A DNA stretch of 12,990 nucleotides from assembly GCA_024683255.1 (NCBI GenBank), contig JAIKYL010000076.1, positions 1 to 12,990 on the forward strand, read 5' to 3'. Every line of letters starts with the position of its first letter. Positions within the stretch are counted from its first letter, which is position 1. Made by a program: the position numbers and the translations under genes. The notes under the pieces are model-generated. The model was not told the origin of the DNA, did no database searches, and was given only the letters and a program-made list of their open reading frames with translations. Below, in pieces: positions 7,411-12,990 of this stretch. Source of the DNA: Bacteroidales bacterium (lineage in GTDB: Bacteria > Bacteroidota > Bacteroidia > Bacteroidales > UBA932).

Positions 7411-8496
7411 CTATTTGTCCATCAAGCCTTGCTCGATTTCTTCCGGAGAAGGAAGGGCGTTTTTCAAATCGTCCGGTAGCTGCTGGCGGGCAATCTCGTA
7501 TTCGGAGATTCCCATGGGGCGATTGATTGTTGACAAGGCATATCGTGCCAGGACAGTATTTTTCTCCTTGCAAATCAGCAGGCCGATGGCCGGCTTCTCT
7601 ACTTCCGTGTTGAGTAGGTCGTCCACCATGGCGACATATCCGGCCAATTGCCCCAAATCAGGGAAATCGAACTCCGTAACCTTGACCTCAATAACGCAAT
7701 AACGATGTAGCGGGATGATGTAGAATAGCAAGTCGATGAACTTTTCCTTCCCTCCGGCAACAAGGCGATACTCCTTGCCGACATAAGAGAAACCCTTGCC
7801 CAGTTCAACTAGAAACCGTGTGATGTGATCAATCAGGGCTTCTTTCAATTCGGTTTCCTGGTACCTCTCTTTTCCCGGCAGGAACGTGAAATCATACGGG
7901 CTCTTCAGGAGCTCCTGTGCGAGGTCGCTTTCCGGCACCGGTATGGTAAGTGCGAAATTAGTCTGGGCCGCGCCCTGCCGCTCGTAGAGGTCACTCCCAA
8001 TAAAGTTCAGCAGAACAGCATAACCCCAATTGTTTTCAATCGTCTTCTTTACGAAGAACAATGCCTTGTGTGGTTCTTTCTTTAACTTGTCGATGATGAG
8101 AACGTGCAGGGACCAAGGAATCCTGAAGATGCAGTCAAAATCGTCAATAACCCCTTGACGATTTGCCGCGGAAGAATCGTCAATAACTTCTTGACGATTC
8201 TCAAATAGCTGACTATAAAGACGATAGAAATAGCATGTGTACTTAATCGTCGTCGCTGACATACCACGATTCAGATTCAGTGCCTGCCTCAAATCTTTGC
8301 TCACATTATCATAGAAATGGCTACCGTAGCGGTTCTCATACTGCCGCTTTTCGATATCTTCACCCACGGACCAGTAGAAGCGAAGCATCTCATCATTGAC
8401 CTTTATCGCGGCCTTTATCTGACTGGAGCGATATCGTTGAGCCAGCTCTGCAATCCATTGGGCGTATTCTTTATCCAATTTCATCAACTGTTCCAT
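7411..8496 (-). CDS. DUF1016/YhcG-type protein with C-terminal PD-(D/E)XK nuclease domain
   Basis: 361 residues from the ATG at 8496. The N-terminal domain (about 1-100) is helical and matches DUF1016: ARQ-like SSQIKAAIKVNDEMLRFYW near residue 24, then GSHFYDNVSKDLRQAL. The C-terminal domain has the PD-(D/E)XK core: IDLLFY with Asp255, and VIEVKV with Glu270 and Lys272, followed by GQLAGYVAMVDD, all typical of YhcG. Such proteins are presumed nucleases and are often found in defence or mobile regions; this one has no visible restriction-modification partner. The frame is open for another 42 codons upstream, but those run into the hairpin array and do not look like DUF1016 sequence. A TACATTTG promoter box at 8525-8518 supports the ATG at 8496. 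The linker contains a 12-residue duplication (residues 100-111 and 112-123), described separately. Confidence 0.88.
   Translation of the reverse strand: MEQLMKLDKEYAQWIAELAQRYRSSQIKAAIKVNDEMLRFYWSVGEDIEKRQYENRYGSHFYDNVSKDLRQALNLNRGMSATTIKYTCYFYRLYSQLFENRQEVIDDSSAANRQGVIDDFDCIFRIPWSLHVLIIDKLKKEPHKALFFVKKTIENNWGYAVLLNFIGSDLYERQGAAQTNFALTIPVPESDLAQELLKSPYDFTFLPGKERYQETELKEALIDHITRFLVELGKGFSYVGKEYRLVAGGKEKFIDLLFYIIPLHRYCVIEVKVTEFDFPDLGQLAGYVAMVDDLLNTEVEKPAIGLLICKEKNTVLARYALSTINRPMGISEYEIARQQLPDDLKNALPSPEEIEQGLMDK
8139..8199 (-). repeat. two hairpin-forming repeat units (36-bp period) inside the DUF1016 gene
   Basis: A 25-nt unit occurs twice (8139-8163 and 8175-8199) with two mismatches. Each copy is an inverted repeat with perfect 9-bp arms AATCGTCAA and TTGACGATT around a 7-nt loop; the mismatches are confined to the loop. 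The units are spaced 36 nt apart, exactly 12 codons, so the protein reads NRQEVIDDSSAA then NRQGVIDD. The repeat lies between the N-terminal domain and the nuclease domain. Confidence 0.85.
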
Positions 8497-8517
8497 AGCG
8501 AACGTTATAAAGGTATA

Positions 8518-8525
8518 CAAATGTA
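8518..8525 (-). promoter_or_regulatory. candidate -7 promoter element of the DUF1016 gene
   Basis: On the minus strand the sequence reads TACATTTG, an exact match to the Bacteroidetes TAnnTTTG box. It ends 21 nt before the ATG at 8496, giving a leader of roughly 15 nt. No TTG at the expected -33 distance is visible. Confidence 0.45.
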
Positions 8526-8580
8526 GTGATAAATTTTTGTTTGCCCCTGGCATACCGCGTACTACTTGGCTACTTTTTGA

Positions 8581-8680
8581 GGCCGAAGGCCGATGGGAGG
8601 GGGTTTGGGGGTCTTCCCCCAATGGCCCCTGGGGGTGCCGCGAAGCGGCGGGGGATAAGATGAGTACGGCCGTAGGCCGT
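8581..8680. repeat. intergenic array of short GC-rich hairpins with GNA triloops
   Basis: Four separate hairpins are seen in 100 nt. GGCC-GAA-GGCC is at 8581-8591. A 7-bp stem with TCTT loop (TTGGGGG/CCCCCAA) is at 8605-8622. GCCGC-GAA-GCGGC is at 8637-8649. ACGGCC-GTA-GGCCGT is at 8666-8680. Three have GAA or GTA triloops closed by C and G; the third contains GCGAAGC, known as an exceptionally stable DNA mini-hairpin. The G-rich strand (GGG-A-GGGGG-TTT-GGGGG, 8595-8611) could also form a quadruplex together with GGGGG at 8631. The region lies between the DUF1016 promoter and the tRNA terminator and does not look coding. It may be a dispersed repeat; that cannot be tested from one copy. Confidence 0.6.
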
Positions 8681-8681
8681 T

Positions 8682-8729
8682 ACTCCACGCAAAAGTCCAG
8701 CCGATTGGCTGGACTTTTTGGCGTGGAGT
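8682..8729. terminator. terminator hairpin of the tRNA gene, extended into the tRNA 3' end
   Basis: The core stem AAAAGTCCAGCC (8691-8702), loop GATT, and complement (8707-8718) has flanking A and T runs and would terminate transcription in either direction. Outside it, ACTCCACGC (8682-8690) is complementary to GCGTGGAGT (8721-8729), so the whole 48-nt block is a near-perfect inverted repeat. The right arm includes the last residues of the tRNA acceptor strand on the minus strand (8724-8729). Confidence 0.75.
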
Positions 8730-8797
8730 ATAGGGGAGTCGAACCCCTGACCTATAGATTGCGAACCTATCGCTCTAGCCAACTGAGCTAATACCCC
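8724..8797 (-). tRNA. tRNA-Ala (anticodon CGC)
   Basis: The minus strand folds into a complete 74-nt cloverleaf. Acceptor stem: GGGGTAT with ATACTCC. D arm: GCTC...GAGC with AGTTGGCTA loop. Anticodon arm: ATAGG-TTCGCAA-TCTAT with one G-U pair. T arm: AGGGG-TTCGACT-CCCCT. Discriminator A is at 8724. Anticodon CGC reads GCG (alanine), and the G3-U70 wobble pair that defines alanine tRNAs is present in the acceptor stem, which supports the assignment independently. The 3' CCA is not encoded. The downstream trailer forms the terminator hairpin, and a good promoter lies just upstream. Confidence 0.93.
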
Positions 8798-8807
8798 AAA
8801 AGGACTG

Positions 8808-8838
8808 CAAAATTACGCGATTTCCCGCAAAGATGCAA
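8808..8838 (-). promoter_or_regulatory. promoter of the tRNA-Ala gene
   Basis: On the minus strand TAATTTTG (8815-8808) matches TAnnTTTG exactly, and TTG (8838-8836) lies 20 nt upstream, the expected -33 spacing. The -7 box ends 10 nt before the tRNA 5' end, so transcription would start only a few bases before the mature tRNA. Confidence 0.65.
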
Positions 8839-8858
8839 GAGCCCTGCCGGAAATCGTG

Positions 8859-10091
8859 TCATTTCCATCGGCTTTCGGCCTTCTCCACTTCCTTGGACAG
8901 GTTTTTGGGCAGATCCTTCACGCAGTGATGGCATTTCATTTCCAGGGTGAACATACGGCCTATGCAGTAGTTGGAATGGCCGCAGCCGCTGCAGGTCTCT
9001 TCGCCCGTGCGGAGCTTGTTCACAAAGTCCGTGTCGTGCACCAGGGCCCGGGCCACCTGGAGCCCCTGGAAACCGGCTCCCAGCACCTCCTCCATCTTGG
9101 CCAGGGAAGTGAGTCCGCCCACATAGATGAGCGGCATTTTCACGGCCTCGCGGAACTGCAGGGCATCTTCCAGGAAATACGCTTCCTTATAGGGGACAGT
9201 GGGAATTAGCTGACGGCCCGCTATTAGCATCAAAGGCTTGAACCACAGATACTTCCAAATTGGCGTATAGTGGGCCATGGTCTTGAGGGGCATGGCTCCG
9301 CGCATCACTTCCATGGGCGCTTTGCTCACAAATCCGGCCGATAAAACCAGCGCGTGCACCCCCAGGCGTTCCAGCTCCCTGGCCACTTCCAGGCATTCGT
9401 CCCGCTGCATGCCTCCCTTGAAACCGTCGTGCATGTTCATTTTCACTATCACGCCCATGTCCTCTCCGGCATGCTCCAGCACGCAGCGGATCACCCGCTG
9501 CATCAGGCGCATCCGGTTCTCCAGGGAGCCGCCGTATTCGTCTTTCCGGTGATTGGTGTACGGGGAGAGGAACTGGCTGATGAGGTAACCGTGTCCGGCG
9601 TGGATTTCCACGCAGTCGAAACCGGCTTCCCGGGCCAGGTCCACAGCATGCCCGAAATCGGCCACCAGGGCGTCTATTTCGGCCTTTTTCAGTCCCCGGA
9701 CAAAGGTGGGGGAATACAGGTTGAATCCGCTGGAAGCGCCCACGGGCATGCAGCCGCAGGTGGAGCGGTGCGTCATGTTGCCGCAGTGGCCCAGCTGGAT
9801 GGAGCATTTGGCGCCTTGGGCATGGACGGCGTCCGTGATGCGCTTAAGGCCCGGAACAATCTCTTCCCGCATCCAGAGTTGCCCGTCAAAGGAAAGGCCG
9901 CTACGGTTTACGGAAGCATAGGCAAGGGTGGTCATTCCCACACCGCCCCGGGCCACAGCTACGTGATAGTCGTAAAGGTCCTGCGAGGGTGCATTCCCAT
10001 AGGCCATGTTCTCAAAGGCGGCCGAGCGGATAACACGGTTGCGAAGGGTTACGGGGCCGATATTGACAGGCGTGAAAACGGGGGATTCCAT
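8859..10091 (-). CDS. Old Yellow Enzyme-family NADH:flavin oxidoreductase, candidate delta-4-3-ketosteroid/bile-acid 5-beta-reductase
   Basis: 410 residues, a single FMN-binding TIM barrel. Conserved features: FTPVNIGPVTLRNRVIRSA at the N-terminus, SIQLGHCG near 97-104, the substrate-binding stretch EIHAGHGYLISQFLSP (His164, His167, Tyr169), then NHRKDEYGGSLENRMR, and the phosphate-binding end VGGLTS plus GLQVARALVHD. After the barrel come five cysteines, C367-x2-C370-x5-C376-x10-C387-x2-C390. They resemble, but do not match, the C-x2-C-x3-C-x11-C iron-sulfur site of 2,4-dienoyl-CoA reductases, and the FAD/NADPH domain of those enzymes is absent. The start ATG is 1 nt after the 5-alpha-reductase stop. 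With the upstream SDR and SRD5A-type gene it fits the role of 5-beta-reductase in 3-oxo-delta-4 bile acid or steroid reduction. Family call is firm; substrate is inferred. Confidence 0.9.
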   Translation of the reverse strand: MESPVFTPVNIGPVTLRNRVIRSAAFENMAYGNAPSQDLYDYHVAVARGGVGMTTLAYASVNRSGLSFDGQLWMREEIVPGLKRITDAVHAQGAKCSIQLGHCGNMTHRSTCGCMPVGASSGFNLYSPTFVRGLKKAEIDALVADFGHAVDLAREAGFDCVEIHAGHGYLISQFLSPYTNHRKDEYGGSLENRMRLMQRVIRCVLEHAGEDMGVIVKMNMHDGFKGGMQRDECLEVARELERLGVHALVLSAGFVSKAPMEVMRGAMPLKTMAHYTPIWKYLWFKPLMLIAGRQLIPTVPYKEAYFLEDALQFREAVKMPLIYVGGLTSLAKMEEVLGAGFQGLQVARALVHDTDFVNKLRTGEETCSGCGHSNYCIGRMFTLEMKCHHCVKDLPKNLSKEVEKAESRWK

Positions 10092-10092
10092 A

Positions 10093-10860
10093 CTAGTAGA
10101 TTAAGGGTATAAAGCGCTTGGGCTTAAGCGTTTCCATTTGCTCCGGGAACTCCCGGGAATAGAGGTCGTGGATGCGGGCGGCGCGGGGGCACAGGTTGGC
10201 AAAGGTCCACAGCGAGAACACCGCTCCCGCCCAGGACCAGGTGAGGATGGCAAAGCCGGTCCACTCCAGCCATTCGCCAAAGTAATTGGCGCTGGTCACA
10301 TAGCGGAACAAGCCGCCCTGGGGGAGGTAATGGTTGGTATCTCCGGGTTGCCGGAGGTTCCGGATAATGCCGTCCGACTGGATGTTGACGTACATGCCGG
10401 TGAAGAACAGCGCCGTCCCTGCCAGGAAGGGCAGGCTCACGAGCCAGGAGGACGGATAATAATCGGCCGGTGAGACATAGAAGAGCCAGCCTCCTTGCAT
10501 TACGGCGTTGAGGGTGTTGAATACGGCCCCCATGGCCACTATGGACCATGGCATCCGGCTGTGTCCACGCAGCTGGCGGGGGAAGATGAACGAGCGGTGG
10601 AAATAGTGCGCTTCAAACAGCAGCAGCATCACCAGGCGAACCCCGTCCGTGCGACGGTCGCTGAACCACCAGAGCAGCAGCATGACCACAAATACAGGCA
10701 CTTCCATGAGGAACCACCCCAGGTGATTATCCAGCGAAGGCCCCCACGAGGGTTGGTAGAATTTCCCGTATCCGGCGTTCACAAAATACAGCGCCAGGAA
10801 CACGATAACCGCCAGGACGGCCATCGCAATAAGGAAAATGCTGAAGGTGGAGGTGACCAT
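10093..10860 (-). CDS. membrane 3-oxo-5-alpha-steroid 4-dehydrogenase (SRD5A-type steroid 5-alpha-reductase)
   Basis: 255 residues from the ATG at 10860, close to human SRD5A1/2 (259/254). The in-frame extension to 10935 overlaps the upstream gene and lacks membrane character, so it is rejected. Six or seven hydrophobic helices are visible. Family signatures in order: MEVPVF (Glu53), FEAHYFHRSFIFP (Glu83-Pro94, with Tyr86), NIQSDGIIRNLR (159-170), YLPQGGLFRYVTSANYFGEWLEWTGFA with Asn192 and Glu196, and the C-terminal FANLCPRAARIHDLY plus KRFIPLIY. Glu53 and Tyr86 correspond to the catalytic Glu57 and Tyr91 of SRD5A2 by my alignment. The enzyme reduces the delta-4 double bond of 3-oxo steroids with NADPH to give the 5-alpha (allo) form. 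It sits in the middle of the SDR-5AR-OYE set. Confidence 0.92.
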   Translation of the reverse strand: MVTSTFSIFLIAMAVLAVIVFLALYFVNAGYGKFYQPSWGPSLDNHLGWFLMEVPVFVVMLLLWWFSDRRTDGVRLVMLLLFEAHYFHRSFIFPRQLRGHSRMPWSIVAMGAVFNTLNAVMQGGWLFYVSPADYYPSSWLVSLPFLAGTALFFTGMYVNIQSDGIIRNLRQPGDTNHYLPQGGLFRYVTSANYFGEWLEWTGFAILTWSWAGAVFSLWTFANLCPRAARIHDLYSREFPEQMETLKPKRFIPLIY

Positions 10861-10861
10861 G

Positions 10862-11629
10862 TTACTTGAGTTTTTTCCAAAGCCAGGCTTCCAGGGATCC
10901 GGGAAGGAGGCCGATGAGGGGCGGAAGCCAGACATTCATGAAAGCGGGGGAGACGACACGGCGTTTCCGGAACAGGGCTTTGAGGGCCTTCCGAACCAGC
11001 CATTTTGGCGTACGGATAAGGCCCAGGCGTACTCCCAGCCTCATTTTCTTCTGGTCCAGCCTGTAAAGGGGCGTGGCTATTGCGGCGGGGCAAACGGTGG
11101 TGACGCCCACTCCGCAGGGTTTCAGCTCATAGGAAAGGGAACGGCCGAAACTCCTGAGATAGGCTTTGGTGGCCGAATAGATGGTAATTCCCGGGGCGGG
11201 AATCCTGGCCGCCATGGAGGACATGATGAGAAGATACCCGGAGCCGCGCTCCTTCATGGCCAGGCCGAAGAGGAGGCAGGTGCGTGTGACCATGTTCACG
11301 TGCAGGTTAACCATGGCCTGCACGCGGTCCATATCGGACTTTTCCAGTTCCTTGAAGAAGAACATGCCGGCGTTGTTGACAACCACGTCCGGCAGGATCT
11401 GCTGCTCTCCGGTGCACCATTGGAAGAGTTCGTCGGCGGCATCCGGAAGGGACAGGTCCTGGAAACGGGTGATGACTTTAACCGGCCAGGCGGCACAGAT
11501 TTCTTCGCGGGCGGCCGATAATTCCTCATCCCGGTTACTCACCAGGATGAGGTCATATCCTTTGGCTGCCAGTTGCCGGGCATATTCCAGCCCCATGCCG
11601 GAGCTGCCGCCTGTAATGAGGGCTAACAC
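10862..11629 (-). CDS. classical short-chain dehydrogenase/reductase, candidate 3-hydroxysteroid dehydrogenase
   Basis: 255 residues, the classical SDR length. Cofactor motif TGGSSGMG (6-13), NNAG (85-88), and the catalytic residues Ser138 (MSSMAA), Tyr151 and Lys155 (YSATK); Asn108 is the likely tetrad asparagine. SNR after the second strand (31-33) suggests NADPH use. The C-terminal ~30 residues are hydrophobic and basic (VWLPPLIGLLPGSLEAWLWKKLK), as in membrane-associated SDRs. The start is GTG at 11629, sharing a G with the TAG stop of the mutase; the stop is 1 nt before the 5-alpha-reductase ATG. The context suggests that it interconverts the C3 ketone and hydroxyl of the steroid acted on by the two reductases. 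3-alpha or 3-beta specificity cannot be told from sequence. Confidence 0.92.
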   Translation of the reverse strand: MLALITGGSSGMGLEYARQLAAKGYDLILVSNRDEELSAAREEICAAWPVKVITRFQDLSLPDAADELFQWCTGEQQILPDVVVNNAGMFFFKELEKSDMDRVQAMVNLHVNMVTRTCLLFGLAMKERGSGYLLIMSSMAARIPAPGITIYSATKAYLRSFGRSLSYELKPCGVGVTTVCPAAIATPLYRLDQKKMRLGVRLGLIRTPKWLVRKALKALFRKRRVVSPAFMNVWLPPLIGLLPGSLEAWLWKKLK

Positions 11630-12990
11630 TAGCTAATAAACTGAGCCTTAAGGGCTTCAATCTTGGCCGGGGCGTCGCTGCCCTTGGCACCGAAGTAGAA
11701 TTTAATCTTGGGCTCCGTGCCGGAAGGACGAACGGAAACCACGTCTCCAGCCTCGTTGAAGAACTGCAGGACGTTGCTCTTGGGAAGGCCGGTCTCTTCG
11801 GGCTTGTTGTAGTCAACCACCTTGGCCAGGGGGCTGCCGGCAATCTTTGCGGGCGGCGTGGCGCGGTAATCGGCCATGATCTTCTGGATCTCCTCTGCGC
11901 CGGATTTGCCCTTGCGCACGATGTACACCATCTTTTCCTCGTACAGGCCGTATTTCTCGTACACTTTCTGGAGGAGCTGATACAGGGTGAGGCCCTGCTC
12001 GGCGGCCCAGGCGGCACATTCGGCCACCATGATGCCGGCCACCTGCGCGCACTTGTCGCGGACGAATTCTCCCAGGTTGAAGCCATAGCTTTCCTCTCCG
12101 CCGCAGATGAACACGCCCTTGCCTTCGTTGCGCTTAACCACTTCTGCAATATACTTGAATCCGGTGAGCACGTTGTAGCACTTGACGCCGAAATCCTTGC
12201 AGATGGCGGCAATGAGTTCGCTGGTGACAATGGTCTTTACCACATAGCCGTTGGCGCCGTCCAGCTTGCCCAGTTCCTTCCAGCGGGTGAGCACGTAATA
12301 GGTGAGGAAACTCCAGGTCTGGTTGCCGGTGAGCTGTACCATCTTGCCGTTGTTGTCCCTTACGGCTATGCCCAGACGGTCTGCATCCGGGTCCGTTGCC
12401 AGCACCAGGTCTGCGCCCACTTCGTCGGCCTTGGCAAGGGCCATGGCCATGGCGGCGGGCTCTTCCGGGTTGGGGGAGACCACGGTGGGGAAGTTGCCGT
12501 CGTTCACGTCCTGCTCCGGCACGTGCACGATGTTCTTGAAGCCGATACGGTTAAGGGCCTCCGGCATGAGCTTGACGCCGCAGCCGTGCAGCGGGGTATA
12601 GACAATCTTGAGGTCTGCGTGCTTTTTGACGGCTTCCGGGCTGAGGGCCAGGGAAGTGATGTCCCTAAGGTAGCATTCGTCCACCTCTGCGCCCATCATT
12701 TCAATGGCGCCCTTGGGCTCTCCGGCCTTGGGTTCGAAGCGGACATCGGCCGGGTCCTCTATCTTGGCAACCTCTGCCACGATATCCTTGTCCACGGGTG
12801 CGGTGATCTGGCCGCCGTCGCTCCAGAACACTTTGTAGCCGTTGTATTCCTTGGGGTTGTGGCTGGCGGTGACCATGATGCCGGCCGTGGCTTTCTTGTA
12901 GCGGATGCTGTAGCTGAGTTCCGGGGTGGGACGCAGGCCCTCGAAGAGGTACACCTTGATGCCGTTGTTGGAAAGGACATCGGCCGATAT
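11629..12990 (-). CDS. phosphoglucomutase/phosphomannomutase (alpha-D-phosphohexomutase), N-terminus outside window
   Basis: The frame is open to the right edge, so the start is outside and about 453 C-terminal residues are visible. The four hallmark loops of the family are present: the phosphoserine loop GIMVTASHNPKEYNGYK, the metal loop ATDPDADRLGI, the sugar-recognition loop GGEESYGF, and the phosphate-binding loop VRPSGTEPKIKFYF near the end. The expected full length is about 580 residues (PGM2-like branch), matching the missing ~130. It interconverts sugar 1- and 6-phosphates in the cytoplasm. The TAG stop overlaps the GTG start of the SDR by 1 nt, so it is the upstream gene of the steroid-reductase operon; the promoter lies beyond the window. 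Confidence 0.95.
   Translation of the reverse strand: MSADVLSNNGIKVYLFEGLRPTPELSYSIRYKKATAGIMVTASHNPKEYNGYKVFWSDGGQITAPVDKDIVAEVAKIEDPADVRFEPKAGEPKGAIEMMGAEVDECYLRDITSLALSPEAVKKHADLKIVYTPLHGCGVKLMPEALNRIGFKNIVHVPEQDVNDGNFPTVVSPNPEEPAAMAMALAKADEVGADLVLATDPDADRLGIAVRDNNGKMVQLTGNQTWSFLTYYVLTRWKELGKLDGANGYVVKTIVTSELIAAICKDFGVKCYNVLTGFKYIAEVVKRNEGKGVFICGGEESYGFNLGEFVRDKCAQVAGIMVAECAAWAAEQGLTLYQLLQKVYEKYGLYEEKMVYIVRKGKSGAEEIQKIMADYRATPPAKIAGSPLAKVVDYNKPEETGLPKSNVLQFFNEAGDVVSVRPSGTEPKIKFYFGAKGSDAPAKIEALKAQFIS

Noticed and set aside
8139..8199. CRISPR-like array (repeat with 36-nt period)
   Set aside because: There are only two units, the gap is 11 nt, the units are in frame inside a gene, and no cas gene is visible.
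8497..8622. N-terminal extension of the DUF1016 protein by 42 residues
   Set aside because: The extension reads through the promoter box and into the G-rich hairpin region and has no similarity to the family; the ATG at 8496 gives a normal DUF1016 N-terminus.
7339..8723. Integrated mobile element at the tRNA gene carrying the DUF1016 gene
   Set aside because: No integrase, transposase or direct repeat of the tRNA 3' end is seen; only an inverted short copy exists, so an element cannot be claimed.
8537..8791. Small plus-strand open frame of 84 codons next to the DUF1016 gene
   Set aside because: It runs through the hairpin array, the terminator and antisense through the tRNA, so it is an artefact.
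9354..10112. Plus-strand open frame of 252 codons over the OYE gene
   Set aside because: It is antisense to a conserved flavoenzyme, its translation is His/Val/Gly-rich without domain character, and no promoter is seen.
10861..10935. Upstream start for the 5-alpha-reductase
   Set aside because: It would overlap the SDR gene by 74 nt and add a hydrophilic stretch with no counterpart in SRD5A proteins; the ATG at 10860 fits the operon spacing.
10838..11521. Plus-strand open frame of 227 codons over the SDR gene
   Set aside because: It is a shadow of the SDR, whose catalytic motifs are intact; the composition is low-complexity Gly-rich.

Overview
The window looks like chromosomal DNA from a gut-type member of the order Bacteroidales. 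The support is: several promoter-like boxes matching the Bacteroidetes -7 consensus TAnnTTTG; two surface lipoproteins (an M1 aminopeptidase and a TlpA-like thioredoxin) with lipobox signal peptides; a partial MG2/TonB-plug-type envelope protein; and an ECF sigma module with small membrane proteins of the kind common in Bacteroides and Prevotella relatives. Base composition is moderately GC-rich. I cannot name the genus.

Layout. Positions 2-778 (+) are the C-terminal end of a large envelope protein. It converges, with an 8-nt overlap, on a Gfo/Idh/MocA oxidoreductase (771-1775, -). That gene is divergent from an M1 aminopeptidase lipoprotein (1850-4366, +) across a short promoter region built as an inverted repeat. 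The aminopeptidase gene ends at a perfect 38-nt palindromic terminator. Next comes a tight three-gene unit (4576-5873, +): three-helix membrane protein, ECF sigma factor, two-helix membrane protein (candidate anti-sigma). It is preceded by a sequence resembling an ECF-type promoter, which suggests autoregulation. A TlpA/thioredoxin-fold lipoprotein follows (5935-7338, +) with its own terminator. A solitary DUF1016/YhcG-type PD-(D/E)XK protein (7411-8496, -) carries a duplicated hairpin-forming 36-bp unit in its linker. Between it and a tRNA-Ala(CGC) gene (8724-8797, -) lies a dense run of hairpins, several closed by GAA or GTA triloops.

The right part is one minus-strand operon, in transcription order: phosphoglucomutase/phosphomannomutase (partial, 12990-11629), classical SDR (11629-10862), membrane steroid 5-alpha-reductase (10860-10093), and an Old Yellow Enzyme-family reductase (10091-8859). 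Junctions are 1 nt of overlap or 1 nt of space. The last three genes have the composition of the gut Bacteroidetes cluster described for reducing 3-oxo-delta-4 bile acids or steroids: OYE-type 5-beta-reductase, SRD5A-type 5-alpha-reductase, and a hydroxysteroid dehydrogenase acting on C3. This is the most interesting system in the window. The family combination is known; its tight coupling to a sugar-phosphate mutase and the unusual cysteine pattern of the OYE protein are the parts worth checking.
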